From: Bradyrhizobium sp. 170
GTDB taxonomy: Bacteria > Pseudomonadota > Alphaproteobacteria > Rhizobiales > Xanthobacteraceae
DNA: 64,000 nt
Assembly: GCF_023101085.1 (NCBI RefSeq)
Contig: NZ_CP064703.1
Span: 6,882,001 to 6,946,000, forward strand
Direction: 5' to 3'
Shown: positions 34,231 to 42,379 of the stretch, piece by piece
Numbering within the stretch: the first letter of the stretch is position 1
How the letters are laid out: each line of letters begins with the position of its first letter
The notes under the pieces: model-generated
Seen by the model: the letters and a program-made list of their open reading frames with translations, nothing else
Told to the model about the DNA's origin: nothing
The model's database searches: none
Position numbers and translations under genes: made by a program

Positions 34231-34428
34231 ATGAGCGGTGATAACGAAGTATGCGCGATCCTAAAAAGCACCAGAGTTAAAAACATAACTTTTATGTCAC
34301 CTGTCTTGCTCTCTGGACGTTCAATAAGCTCGTACGTGCCGGGTGGCACGGCGCCGCTTTGCTATCCAAATGATGTCACTCCAGCGATGATGGAGGCTTA
34401 TCGAAACACCGCGGCAGCTCAGCGCTAA
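34231..34428 (+). CDS. Possible short protein, weakly supported
   Basis: The second half (SSYVPGGTAPLCYPNDVTPA and MMEAYRNTAAAQR) looks protein-like with good codon use, but the first half is Lys/Thr-rich and AT-rich and no clear ribosome site is present. It may be the tail of a degraded exported protein. Confidence 0.3.
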   Translation: MSGDNEVCAILKSTRVKNITFMSPVLLSGRSISSYVPGGTAPLCYPNDVTPAMMEAYRNTAAAQR

Positions 34429-34521
34429 ACGCCGGACAACAACGTAAGCCTCTCTTCAGCCGGAGCTGGGCATTGCACTTGCAACTGGGTCCGGTCCTGC
34501 GCAGCTTTGTTCAACGGCCCT

Positions 34522-34671
34522 TTAGGTTGCTGCCTTCCGGGTTGGGAGGCGCAGCAAAGGCGCTCTCTCTGATGGAGCGTCCGATTTCAATCCGGGCGTT
34601 CCCAGCGCAAATGCCGTCACGAGGAGTAGGATACTCGTGCAGATGATACTGAGGTAGACGCGACCACTCAT
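34522..34671 (-). CDS. Probable small membrane protein (49 aa)
   Basis: MSGRVYLSIICTSILLLVTA, FALGTPGLKSDAPSERAPLL, RLPTRKAAT. One membrane helix near the N-terminus, then a polar tail. The ATG at 34671 lacks a strong ribosome site. The pattern recalls other short rhizobial membrane proteins. Confidence 0.4.
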   Translation of the reverse strand: MSGRVYLSIICTSILLLVTAFALGTPGLKSDAPSERAPLLRLPTRKAAT

Positions 34672-34784
34672 TGGGCCATAACAGGCGACGCTAATGCGCG
34701 TTCCTCAAGACAGTGGATTTCCCCGGGCTGGATACATCAGCATCGTTTACTCAAACGTTTGGAGACCGCTACGTCGAGGAAGTC

Positions 34785-34964
34785 ATGAAGCAATCTAAGG
34801 TATACCGGCAAAATGCGGAGAACTGCGCTTACCTCGCGGAAGGTGCTCCCAACGAGCCAACCCGCCAACGGTACGAGCGAATGGAAGCAGCTTGGAGAGC
34901 ATTAGCGGACGAACAGGACTGGCTTGATGACGAGATGTCGCCTGCACGTAAAGGCGACGGCTGA
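34785..34964 (+). CDS. Small helical protein (59 aa), intact paralogue of 33012-33149
   Basis: GAGGA 4 bases before the ATG. MKQSKVYRQNAENCAYLAEG, APNEPTRQRYERMEAAWRAL, ADEQDWLDDEMSPARKGDG. Two amphipathic helices with a conserved AENC-x-LA and RM-AAWR-LA-EQDWLD. A frequent small family in Bradyrhizobium; function unknown. Confidence 0.65.
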   Translation: MKQSKVYRQNAENCAYLAEGAPNEPTRQRYERMEAAWRALADEQDWLDDEMSPARKGDG

Positions 34965-35298
34965 CAACGTCCGGCCTGCTCGCCGCAACCTTATCCCTCG
35001 GGCCGCAGTGTCAGATCGCTAGGAACAACCCGGTCTGCGAACCAGTTTCATTTTTGGGCCACTCAGTACGCGTATCGGTGACCCGGCGCGGCCCCCGCCT
35101 CAACCCCATGCCCCCGAGAGGACGCGGGGCCGTGTCCGCCAATACCGTGCGGTGGCGGTGCCCGCCTGGATGAAAACGGTGCGACTGCAAGGCTGGACCT
35201 CGCGGCGTCGCTAGGTACTTAGCCCAAGTCCGCTAGTCATTCGAAAGCGGGATTCCGCCGGTGCGACTGGCTGGTCCGCTTTGTGCCAGGAGCAGCTA
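34965..35298. other. Intergenic stretch, very GC-rich, no gene
   Basis: Around 35085-35150 the sequence is rich in C and G runs (GCGGCCCCCGCC and CGCGGGGCCG) that can fold back on themselves. No coding or mobile signal seen. Confidence 0.35.
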
Positions 35299-35515
35299 TC
35301 AAGCATTTATTGAGGCTCCAAGCCAGTTGACCAAAACCTTGTCTATGCGCCTGCCGTCGAGGTCGACAATTTCGAATCGCCATCCCTTAAATCAATTCTA
35401 TCGCCAATGGTAGGGGTGGTACCGAGCTCCTGAAGCAAAAAACCAGCAAACGTCTGATAGGACCGCGATGGAGGAAGGGAAATCCCGATCAATTCTGCAA
35501 TTCGAGCGCAGGCAC
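35299..35515 (-). pseudogene. CorC/HlyC-type (CBS-domain transporter) C-terminal fragment
   Basis: Two frames read SYQTFAGFLLQELGTTPTIG, DRIDLR and then GWRFEIVDLDGRRIDKVLVN. This matches the transporter-associated domain at the end of haemolysin-C/CorC-like proteins (YQTLAGF-L--LG--P--GD---F--W-FEV-D-DG-RI-KVL). The membrane and CBS domains are absent and a frameshift lies near 35390. Confidence 0.65.
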
Positions 35516-35647
35516 GTAGCGCCTTGGAAAGCGCCCGATAGCATGCCGATCAGCATGATGCTCCTACCGTGCGGAGAGGGAACCCGGCCCTGGGCAGCGG
35601 GGTTATCAATGGGCCTCGGGCGGGGAACCGAAACGACGGAGGCCCTC

Positions 35648-35854
35648 ATGAAGCACCGTAGTAGGCCCTCGACCTCGATTGAAGAGAGCCTTCTCCGAGA
35701 AGCCGAGCAGGTCAGAAGGCAAGCCGAGCGTCTGCCGCCGGGAGAGGATCGAGACCTTCTTTTAGAGGATCGAGACTTTCTTTTGAAGAAGGCGCGCGAT
35801 GCCGCTCATATCGACGAATGGCTGACTTCGCCGGGGTTGCAGCGGCCTGGATGA
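35648..35854 (+). CDS. Small coiled protein (68 aa) with an internal duplication
   Basis: MKHRSRPSTSIEESLLREAE, QVRRQAERLPPGEDRDLLLE, DRDFLLKKARDAAHIDEWLT. The 21-base unit GAGGATCGAGACCTTCTTTT is directly repeated with one change, doubling a seven-residue block (EDRDLLL/EDRDFLL). Relatives normally have one copy, as at 33945-34143 (GFERELLVRKAR). The duplication keeps the frame and two helical turns, so the protein is likely still made. Confidence 0.6.
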   Translation: MKHRSRPSTSIEESLLREAEQVRRQAERLPPGEDRDLLLEDRDFLLKKARDAAHIDEWLTSPGLQRPG

Positions 35855-35948
35855 GACTATCGGAATGATTGCGGCGACCGTTCGTTTTGAGAGTGATCGC
35901 GCTAGGTCATCGCCGCTGTTATTGCAATGTTGAAGCGCGCTCGCAGTG

Positions 35949-36135
35949 CGTGACCGTTTGCCTCTCGAGACGAATTTGAAGGACATCCGCCACCTTTCGT
36001 CGCGAGCGCGCGATGAATTGGAGGAGTTCTTTTTCGCCACGAATGCGCTCAGGGACAAGGGCTGAAGTTTCTGGCGCGGCGCGGGCCGGCACGCAGTCAA
36101 AGACAATCAACCGATTGTCCACCTCACGTCGCTAG
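35949..36135 (+). pseudogene. Probable inorganic-pyrophosphatase-like C-terminal fragment
   Basis: RLPLETNLKDIRHLSSRARD and ELEEFFFATNALRDKG, followed in another frame by GLKFLARRGPARS. The order DI-HL---R-ELE-FF-AT--L-DK-L-FL---GP matches the C-terminal helix of some rhizobial soluble inorganic pyrophosphatases. The catalytic part is missing and the end is frameshifted at the TGA near 36063. Confidence 0.4.
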
Positions 36136-36267
36136 CAAGCGTTTGTCCTGCTCTTTCGCACGCCTTCTGCTGTCGCCCGGCCGTTCGCGCCGAGTCGTTC
36201 AATTCGGAACTCAAAGGAACTTCCACGATGCGCGCCGATTAGTATTCAGGACCAAATGGAGTGATCA

Positions 36268-37062
36268 GTGCACGCGCGAGATCGCCCAGCGCCGGGTACG
36301 GTACGTTCGACAGATGTCGATGCGTTCAAACTCGCGTCTCTTACCCATACGGAGCAGTTCTATTCAATTGTCCTGAGGGATCTCCTCGAATCGGACCTTC
36401 CGTTCATGATCGGAGGCGGGTACGCCGTAAATCTTTATACCCATGCGCGGTACCCGACAAAGGACCTAGACATTTTTACGACTGCCGCGGAATTCCCTCG
36501 CCTGCTCTCTCACCTACAGCGGAACAATCGGGTATCGGCGAATGAGAGTTGGCTGGGAAAAGTTCACCGCGGTCGCGATTTCGTCGACGTCATCTTTGGT
36601 TCCAGCAATGGCGCCGTGCCGGTTCAGGAAGAGTGGTTTCAGTATGCAACACAGGCTCAAGTGCTCGGGCATTGCGTGCCTGTGATCAACCCCACCGAGC
36701 TGATCTGGACCAAGGCGTTCATCCAGAAGCGGAACCGTCATGATGGCGTCGATATCGTCCATCTCATTCTTAAGCAGCGAGAGGCAATCGATTGGCAGCG
36801 CCTGATCATGTACATGAACCCACATTGGGAGATACTGCTTTGTCATCTGCTCACGTTTCGTTGGATCTATCCGAGTGAGCGAGATGCCATTCCAGATTGG
36901 CTGCTTGACGATCTTCTTGAACGATTGAGTCGGCAGCGGGAAGGTCCGCCACCGGCGACGAAACTCTGCCGCGGTCGGTTGCTTTCCAGCTCCGATTACC
37001 GAAGTGCGACCGAGAAGTGGGGCTTCCTGAACGTCGAAGACGAGTGCGGCAATGAACGATGA
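36268..37062 (+). CDS. Predicted nucleotidyltransferase (NTase-fold)
   Basis: 264 residues, GTG start with GGAG 6 bases upstream. NTase core: FMIGGGYAVNLYTHARYPTK then DLDIFTTAAEFPRLLSH (GG signature and D-x-D metal ligands). The third acidic residue is in RGRDFVDVIFGSSNGAVPV. A helical domain follows: WTKAFIQKRNRHDGVDIVHL, then HWEILLCHLLTFRWIYPSER. The substrate is unknown; such folds transfer NMPs to proteins, RNA or small molecules. It overlaps the following phosphoesterase gene by 11 bases (37052-37062), implying coupled expression and a joint function. Confidence 0.75.
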   Translation: MHARDRPAPGTVRSTDVDAFKLASLTHTEQFYSIVLRDLLESDLPFMIGGGYAVNLYTHARYPTKDLDIFTTAAEFPRLLSHLQRNNRVSANESWLGKVHRGRDFVDVIFGSSNGAVPVQEEWFQYATQAQVLGHCVPVINPTELIWTKAFIQKRNRHDGVDIVHLILKQREAIDWQRLIMYMNPHWEILLCHLLTFRWIYPSERDAIPDWLLDDLLERLSRQREGPPPATKLCRGRLLSSSDYRSATEKWGFLNVEDECGNER

Positions 37063-37774
37063 TGCAAGTTCATTCACATTTGCAGGCATGGGCGATCTTC
37101 ATGTGAAGGATGGGCAGTCGGGCTCGCTCCGCGAATTGTTTCAAGCAATCTCGAAGAGTGCCGGCGCCCTGGTCCTTTGCGGCGACCTCACCGATACGGG
37201 AACTCCGGCACAGGCGGAAATCCTCGCTAAAGAGCTGCGTGCCTGCTCTGTCCCAGTAATCGGCGTCCTTGGGAACCACGATTACGAGTCGGGACATGCC
37301 GACGAGGTGAAACGAATCCTTTGTGACGCGGGCGTACACCTGCTCGATGGCCAGGCAGCCGAAGTTAATGGCGTGGCATTTATTGGCGTGAAGGGCTTTG
37401 CCGGCGGATTTGGTCCACGAATGCTAAGCTCTTTCGGCGAGCCGGCGATCAAGACGTTTGTTGCCGAAGCGATGAATGAAGCGATGCGGCTGGAGAACAT
37501 CATGCGCACGGTGAACAGCCGGCGCGCCGTCGTGGTCCTTCACTATGCCCCGATTGTCGACACGGTGGAGGGTGAACCTCTCGAAATTTATCCCTTCCTC
37601 GGGTGCTCGCGCCTTGCAGAGACCATTGACCGCTTCAAAGTATGCGCCGTCGTGCATGGTCATGCGCATCGCGGGAAGTATGAGGGCCGCACGCCCGCCG
37701 GAGCGCGGGTGTACAACGTCGCCATGGGCGTGCAGAAGCCTTCAGGGTTGTCCTATGCGCTCATTTCCGTCTGA
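37052..37774 (+). CDS. Calcineurin-like metallophosphoesterase
   Basis: 240 residues with all five metal motifs: GMGDLHVKDG (D-x-H), LCGDLTDTGT (GD), GVLGNHDYESGHA (GNHD), VVVLHYAPIVD (H) and VVHGHAHRGKYEG (GH-x-H). No signal peptide; cytoplasmic. Its start lies inside the nucleotidyltransferase gene, so the pair could add and remove a nucleotide-type modification or process one small molecule. That link is inference. Intact. Confidence 0.85.
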   Translation: MNDDASSFTFAGMGDLHVKDGQSGSLRELFQAISKSAGALVLCGDLTDTGTPAQAEILAKELRACSVPVIGVLGNHDYESGHADEVKRILCDAGVHLLDGQAAEVNGVAFIGVKGFAGGFGPRMLSSFGEPAIKTFVAEAMNEAMRLENIMRTVNSRRAVVVLHYAPIVDTVEGEPLEIYPFLGCSRLAETIDRFKVCAVVHGHAHRGKYEGRTPAGARVYNVAMGVQKPSGLSYALISV

Positions 37775-38316
37775 CGGTGGGGGTCACCTGAAAGCCCCTT
37801 GCATCGAGCGAGTCGTCTCTGGGCAGTCACCCAAGTCCACGCGTACTTTTGGATTCGCGCCAGGCCGAGCAGGCCTTCGGTCGCAATCCGAAGAGTACTT
37901 TGCATCCTGCGAGGCCAGAGCTGCGTCAGACCAGTGTTAAAGGTGGAGGGGCGGTGGGAAGAAGGAGCACTCAGCCACGCAATACCAATCCGCGCGTCAG
38001 TGAACATAGCGCCAATCTATTAAGCATTTATCTAAAGCTCCCGTCTCAAAGGAGCGCCACGACCGTGTCGTCCTAAAGCTCAGCACGAGGGCTCACACGG
38101 AGCGTGGTCTACTAGCGTAGATCGATGATCTCCGATATCGGGCCATGTCTGCATCATCCGTGGGAGCAGCACCAAGCCTGTTCGATGGATTCGCTCTTTC
38201 TCATCCTACGAGGTTAAGGCGTCTACTGAACGGCGAACCGTCACGATTTAGCCTCATGTGCCACTAACTCTTGCTGAGTGATTGTGGATTCGCTCGGGAG
38301 TTGAGGGGCCGGCACG
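37775..38316. other. Intergenic stretch without a supported gene
   Basis: Short frames such as ATEGLLGLARIQKYAWTW on the minus strand look partly protein-like but have no start signal and are interrupted on both sides. No IS end or repeat copy recognised. Confidence 0.3.
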
Positions 38317-38526
38317 ATGTCGTGGAACGAGCTTACGCGCCGTCAACAAAGGATACTCATCAAGCTCTTCGGAGGCGGGTCATTACGCGGTGATGATAGC
38401 GTCGAAACGGCAGACCTTATTCAGCGCGGTCTAGTCACCCGAAACGGACTAACGACTTCCGGGCTCGAAGTATTCGAGGCAGCTCTCAAATCACAGTACG
38501 AAATCCGACGGGCGGGAGTGGCATAA
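38317..38526 (+). CDS. Small conserved hypothetical protein, winged-helix-like (69 aa)
   Basis: MSWNELTRRQQRILIKLFGG, GSLRGDDSVETADLIQRGLV and TRNGLTTSGLEVFEAALKSQ. LTRRQQRILIKLFGGGSLRG followed by L---GLV---GLT--G--V resembles one winged helix of the kind used by small DNA-binding proteins. GAGG upstream. A similar layout occurs at 50377-50583. Known to me as hypothetical in Bradyrhizobium. Confidence 0.6.
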   Translation: MSWNELTRRQQRILIKLFGGGSLRGDDSVETADLIQRGLVTRNGLTTSGLEVFEAALKSQYEIRRAGVA

Positions 38527-38709
38527 CAATTATCACGCACTTCCACGCGCCAAAGCGACGTTCAGTTTGCGGCTGCTGATCGGTGATGGACACTGGCCGT
38601 TCCAGTTTTTAGTGCAATGCTCTCAATATCGCGTTGCATAGAAGCCGCTGGACCGCAGAATGCGCGGTCTCACATCGTCGGGCGTTCGCAGCCATCACTA
38701 GCTCTAAGA

Positions 38710-38862
38710 TCAATGAGATGGTTCTAACTCCCATTGCGCTGTGAGATACTTAATCTGCTCAAACTTCAAAATGGCTGACGTACCTTCCCGGACGATTGCC
38801 GCGCGCTTGCGTTCCTTGAGTGGCAAGATCATCGTTCTTACTACTGCTGAGTGTAGTTTCAT
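38710..38862 (-). CDS. Possible 50-residue protein
   Basis: MKLHSAVVRTMILPLKERKR, AAIVREGTSAILKFEQIKYL, TAQWELEPSH. Composition is protein-like, but the ribosome site is weak and no relative is known to me. Confidence 0.3.
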   Translation of the reverse strand: MKLHSAVVRTMILPLKERKRAAIVREGTSAILKFEQIKYLTAQWELEPSH

Positions 38863-39181
38863 GCTGCCGTGATTAGTCAAGATAACGAGTTCTTGGGTCT
38901 ATGGCCATTGTACGCGCCACGGCTGTAGCTGGCTGCGAGCCAGCACACAAACGCCCCTCAGAATGCCCGATCTGAGAGTAACCCCGGTTTGGTTAAGCTT
39001 GCTTACTCCGTCTCGAAGAGCTGTCCAAACGCGGTCATGAGACGGCATTGCTTCTGGCTCGCGAGCTCTGACTCAAATGTCTTCATGGTTGACATTTGCA
39101 ATCTCGGACGCCGCGGCAACGTCAGCAGTTACGCCACGACGCATTCGAATATGAGCCGTGAAACCGGCCGACGTCCGAAAT
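38863..39181. other. Intergenic stretch before repeat R6
   Basis: No gene seen. It ends in ACGTCCGAAATGGGTCAA, the usual entry into the dispersed repeat. Confidence 0.35.
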
Positions 39182-39277
39182 GGGTCAATCGCGTCATTTT
39201 CGTCGTCGGCCACTACTTCCGGTCTTCTCCTGGAAACGGACATCGTCAGGGCCGGTCGCCATGTCTCAAAGGTGCCA
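39182..39277 (+). repeat. Dispersed ~100-bp repeat, copy R6, abutting IS copy C
   Basis: GGGTCAATCGCGTCATTTTC, CACTACTTCCGGTCTTCTCC, CGGACATCGTCAGGGCC and CATGTCTCAAAGGTGCCA. IS copy C begins three bases after GTGCCA. Confidence 0.7.
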
Positions 39278-39403
39278 AAGGACTAAACCGCTCGCGCGGT
39301 AGGGCACTGCGGCGGGAGGCACAGCCAAGGCGATAGCGCAACGGGACGTCCTGTCTTGAGATCGAGGGGTTTCGACAACCTCACTCAAGACAGGAGCATC
39401 CCC

Positions 39404-40279
39404 ATGACCGACGAGGCCATGAGCCCTTTACGGCGGCGCATGATCGAAGACATGACGATCCGCAAGTTAGCGCCAAAGACCCAACAAGGCTACATCCGCA
39501 CCATCAGGGACTTTGCTGCATTCCTCGGCCGATCGCCCGACACGGCGAGCTTCGAGGACGTCCGGCGCTTTCAACTGCATCTGGCGGCGAACGGCGCGCA
39601 CATCCCGATTCTCAATCATACCGTAGCTGCGTTGCGGTTCTTCTTCAGGATCACGCTCAGGCGCTCCGATATCATCGAGCACACCACATTCCTCCACGAG
39701 CCCCGCAAGCTGCCGGTCGTGCTCAGCCCAGAGGAGGTGGCGCGGCTGTTGGATGCCGCGCCGGGCCTCAAGTACAAGGCGGCGCTGAGTGTGGCTTACG
39801 GCGCAGGTTTGCGCGCCGCCGAGGTGATCTCGCTCAAGATCGGCGACATCGACAGCAAGCGCATGGTGATCCGCGTCGAACAAGGCAAAAGCCGCAAAGA
39901 CCGCTACGTGATGCTGTCTCCGCATCTGCTCGAGTTGCTGCGTGCCTGGTGGAAGACAGCACGACCGCAGGGCTGGTTGTTTCCTGGCCGCGACCGCGTG
40001 CAGCCGATGACTACGCGCCAGCTCAATCGCGCCTGCCATACCGCAGCCGAGAGGGCCGAGATCGACAAGCGCGTGTCGCTCCACACCTTGCGGCACAGCT
40101 TCGCCACCCATCTGCTTGAGCAGAACATCGATATCCGGGTGATCCAGGTGCTGCTCGGGCACGCCAAGCTCGACACCACGGCGCTCTATACCCGCGTCGC
40201 CACCAAGACGATCCAACAAGTCATGAGCCCGCTGGAGCATATCGCCCGCAAGATCGAGAGGGTCGAGCCACCGGCCTAA
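39404..40279 (+). CDS. Tyrosine recombinase of IS copy C
   Basis: Its protein is identical to those at 6966-7841 and 11115-11990, with the same AGGAG site and leader inverted repeat (39350-39360/39384-39394). Confidence 0.88.
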   Translation: MTDEAMSPLRRRMIEDMTIRKLAPKTQQGYIRTIRDFAAFLGRSPDTASFEDVRRFQLHLAANGAHIPILNHTVAALRFFFRITLRRSDIIEHTTFLHEPRKLPVVLSPEEVARLLDAAPGLKYKAALSVAYGAGLRAAEVISLKIGDIDSKRMVIRVEQGKSRKDRYVMLSPHLLELLRAWWKTARPQGWLFPGRDRVQPMTTRQLNRACHTAAERAEIDKRVSLHTLRHSFATHLLEQNIDIRVIQVLLGHAKLDTTALYTRVATKTIQQVMSPLEHIARKIERVEPPA

Positions 40280-40291
40280 AGCGCGGCTCGC

Positions 40292-41491
40292 GTGCCGCGT
40301 CCGGCACTGGAGGTCGCGGATATCTTCCGCGATCATGGACCGGCATGGCGCAGCGCCAACGCCGGCCATCTGAGCCTTGGCCAGTTGAAGGTAATGTCGG
40401 CGATCGAGAACTGCCGCACCGCGGCGCTCGGCGGCCATGTCGCGCGCTGCGAGAAGTGCGCGCACACCAAGATCTCGTACAACTCTTGCCGTAATCGGCA
40501 CTGCCCGAAGTGCCAAGGCGCGGCGGCAAAGGACTGGCTGGCCGCGCGCGAGGCCGATCTGCTGCCGGTGCCGTACTATCATGTGGTGTTCACGCTGCCG
40601 GCAGCCATCGCCGACATCGCCTACCAGAACAAGGCGGTGGTCTACGATCTCTTGTTCAAGGCCTCGGCCGAGACCCTGGCCACGATCGCCGCCGACCCCA
40701 GGCACCTCGGCGCCCGCGTCGGCATCACCTCGGTTCTCCATACCTGGGGTTCAGCCATGACCCACCACCCGCACGTCCACATGATCGTGCCGGGCGGCGG
40801 CGTCTCGCCCGACGGCCAGCGCTGGGTGTCCTGCCGACCTGGCTTCTTCCTCCCCGTCCGCGTGCTCTCGCGCCTGTTCCGGCGGCTGTTCCTGGAGAAG
40901 CTGATCGCGGCCCACAACACCGGCCATCTGAAGTTCTTCGGCGATCATGCCGCTCTCGCCGACCCGCGGGCGTTCGCGGCGTATCTGGCACCGCTACGCC
41001 GAGCCGAATGGGTGGTCTATGCCAAGCGCCCGTTCGGCGGGCCACAGGCCGTGCTGGCCTATCTGTCGCGCTATACCCATCGCGTCGCCATCGCCAACAG
41101 CCGACTGATCGCCTGTGACCGCACCGGTGTCACCTTCCGGTGGAAAGACTATCGTGCCAATGGTCGCGATCGCCAGAAGCTCATGACACTCCCAACCGGC
41201 GAGTTTATCCGCCGCTTCCTCATCCACGTTCTGCCGCACGGCTTTCACCGCATCCGCCACTACGGCCTTTTGGCCAGCGGCACGCGCGCCGACAACATCG
41301 CCCGAGCGCGTGAGTTGCTCGCCGTCTCAAACTCCCAGGCCGAGCCCACCGGTGCCGCCGCCGATCCCGGCAAGCCGATTTGTCCATGCTGCGGCGGTCG
41401 CATGATCATCATCGAGGTCTTCGCGCGCGGTGCAACGCCACGGCATCGGCCGACAGCTTCACCTACCGCAATCAAGATCGACACCTCATGA
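40292..41491 (+). CDS. IS91-family transposase of IS copy C
   Basis: Its protein is identical to those at 7854-9053 and 12003-13202; HUH site HPHVHMIV and Tyr in YLSRYTHR intact. Confidence 0.9.
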   Translation: MPRPALEVADIFRDHGPAWRSANAGHLSLGQLKVMSAIENCRTAALGGHVARCEKCAHTKISYNSCRNRHCPKCQGAAAKDWLAAREADLLPVPYYHVVFTLPAAIADIAYQNKAVVYDLLFKASAETLATIAADPRHLGARVGITSVLHTWGSAMTHHPHVHMIVPGGGVSPDGQRWVSCRPGFFLPVRVLSRLFRRLFLEKLIAAHNTGHLKFFGDHAALADPRAFAAYLAPLRRAEWVVYAKRPFGGPQAVLAYLSRYTHRVAIANSRLIACDRTGVTFRWKDYRANGRDRQKLMTLPTGEFIRRFLIHVLPHGFHRIRHYGLLASGTRADNIARARELLAVSNSQAEPTGAAADPGKPICPCCGGRMIIIEVFARGATPRHRPTASPTAIKIDTS

Positions 41492-41837
41492 CCGCGTCAC
41501 ACCCCCGCAAATCTGATCGTCGCACTAGTTGCCTCTCGACCGGCCACGGTAGAACGCGCTCAGATATCCAGCCGTCGTCTCAAATCGTCCGACACTTCAC
41601 TGCGGTCGATGCGACCCGCCCCTCATCCAGCAGCCGTTTCACCGTCCACCGGCCTGCTGGAGCGCCTCGACTCCATTCACACACCTCATCCGCGGCACTC
41701 AAATCCCCATAGCGTAGGCCGCGCCATCCCCGTACCCCTCCCGCGGTTTCCTCCCTTGGAGGTTTGCGGACGCCGGCCCCGCGCCCGCGGCACCACCGTC
41801 ATGGGGCCGGCATCCGAAAACCTTCACAATACCGGAA

Positions 41838-42025
41838 GTCAGGGAGACCGTGTCAGCTCGCATCAGGAATGTCTCCGGGATAGCAACGCCGATGGCTTTC
41901 GCAGTCTTGAGATTGACGGCGAGGTCGAGCTTCGTAGGCTGCTTGCCAGCGAGTGGGGCAAGCCGCCGCTTGGCGGAATCGTCTATCCGAAACCGATCGC
42001 CGGGCACGCGATTGACTGCTGGCAA
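41838..42025 (-). pseudogene. ABC transporter substrate-binding protein, C-terminal fragment
   Basis: The minus strand reads RRLAPLAGKQPTKLDLAVNL, KTAKAIGVAIPETFLMRADT. This matches the last ~35 residues of periplasmic substrate-binding proteins abundant in Bradyrhizobium ([32 protein letters not shown]). After MRADT the natural end is missing: the gene joins directly to the repeat containing IS copy C. The N-terminal ~290 residues are absent. Confidence 0.7.
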
Positions 42026-42379
42026 GTATACGTCGGGATATCGTCATCTGGTTGATAACGACACCCCGAGGGTTGATGGTGCGCAGTGGCGCGTATTCCT
42101 CTCACACGATGAAGAAGTCTGAATCGCTGGGAGGCCGACTGCCAAAAGTGAATGTCTCCGCTTGGGTCAACGCACGACTTCTAAAGTGCGCGTTTTGTTT
42201 GGGACCCGATCCGCGCAGAGCATTAAGGCCAGCGGCCAGACCTGCCGCATCAGCAGGCCGGACACGTGACCGCACCTGACCAATGTTGCAGAAGCGTCAG
42301 AAAGTGCTGGTCGTTGCGGTACTGCGTATCGGGATTCTTGCCCGCACCCAGGCGGCGGGCGCCCGGGTGCGGAAGCGGA
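42026..42379. other. Intergenic stretch without a supported gene
   Basis: A short stretch (CTCCGCTTGGGTCAACGC, ~42153-42170) recalls the repeat entry motif but lacks the rest. No gene seen. Confidence 0.3.

Larger units (their letters stand above)
39280..41827 (+). mobile_element. IS91-like element with tyrosine recombinase, copy C
   Basis: Same 2,548-bp unit as copies A and B. The left flank ends GGTGCCAAA of R6. The right flank is AATACCGGAAGTCAGGG, matching the repeat continuation GTGCCAA-N-CGGAAGT seen at R4 and R7. Deleting the element thus restores an uninterrupted repeat. Confidence 0.85.

Noticed and set aside
36200-36245. GGAACT...GGAACTTCC considered as an EcfG-type general-stress promoter
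   Set aside because: No matching -10 element (CGTT) at 16-17 bases; spacing does not fit.
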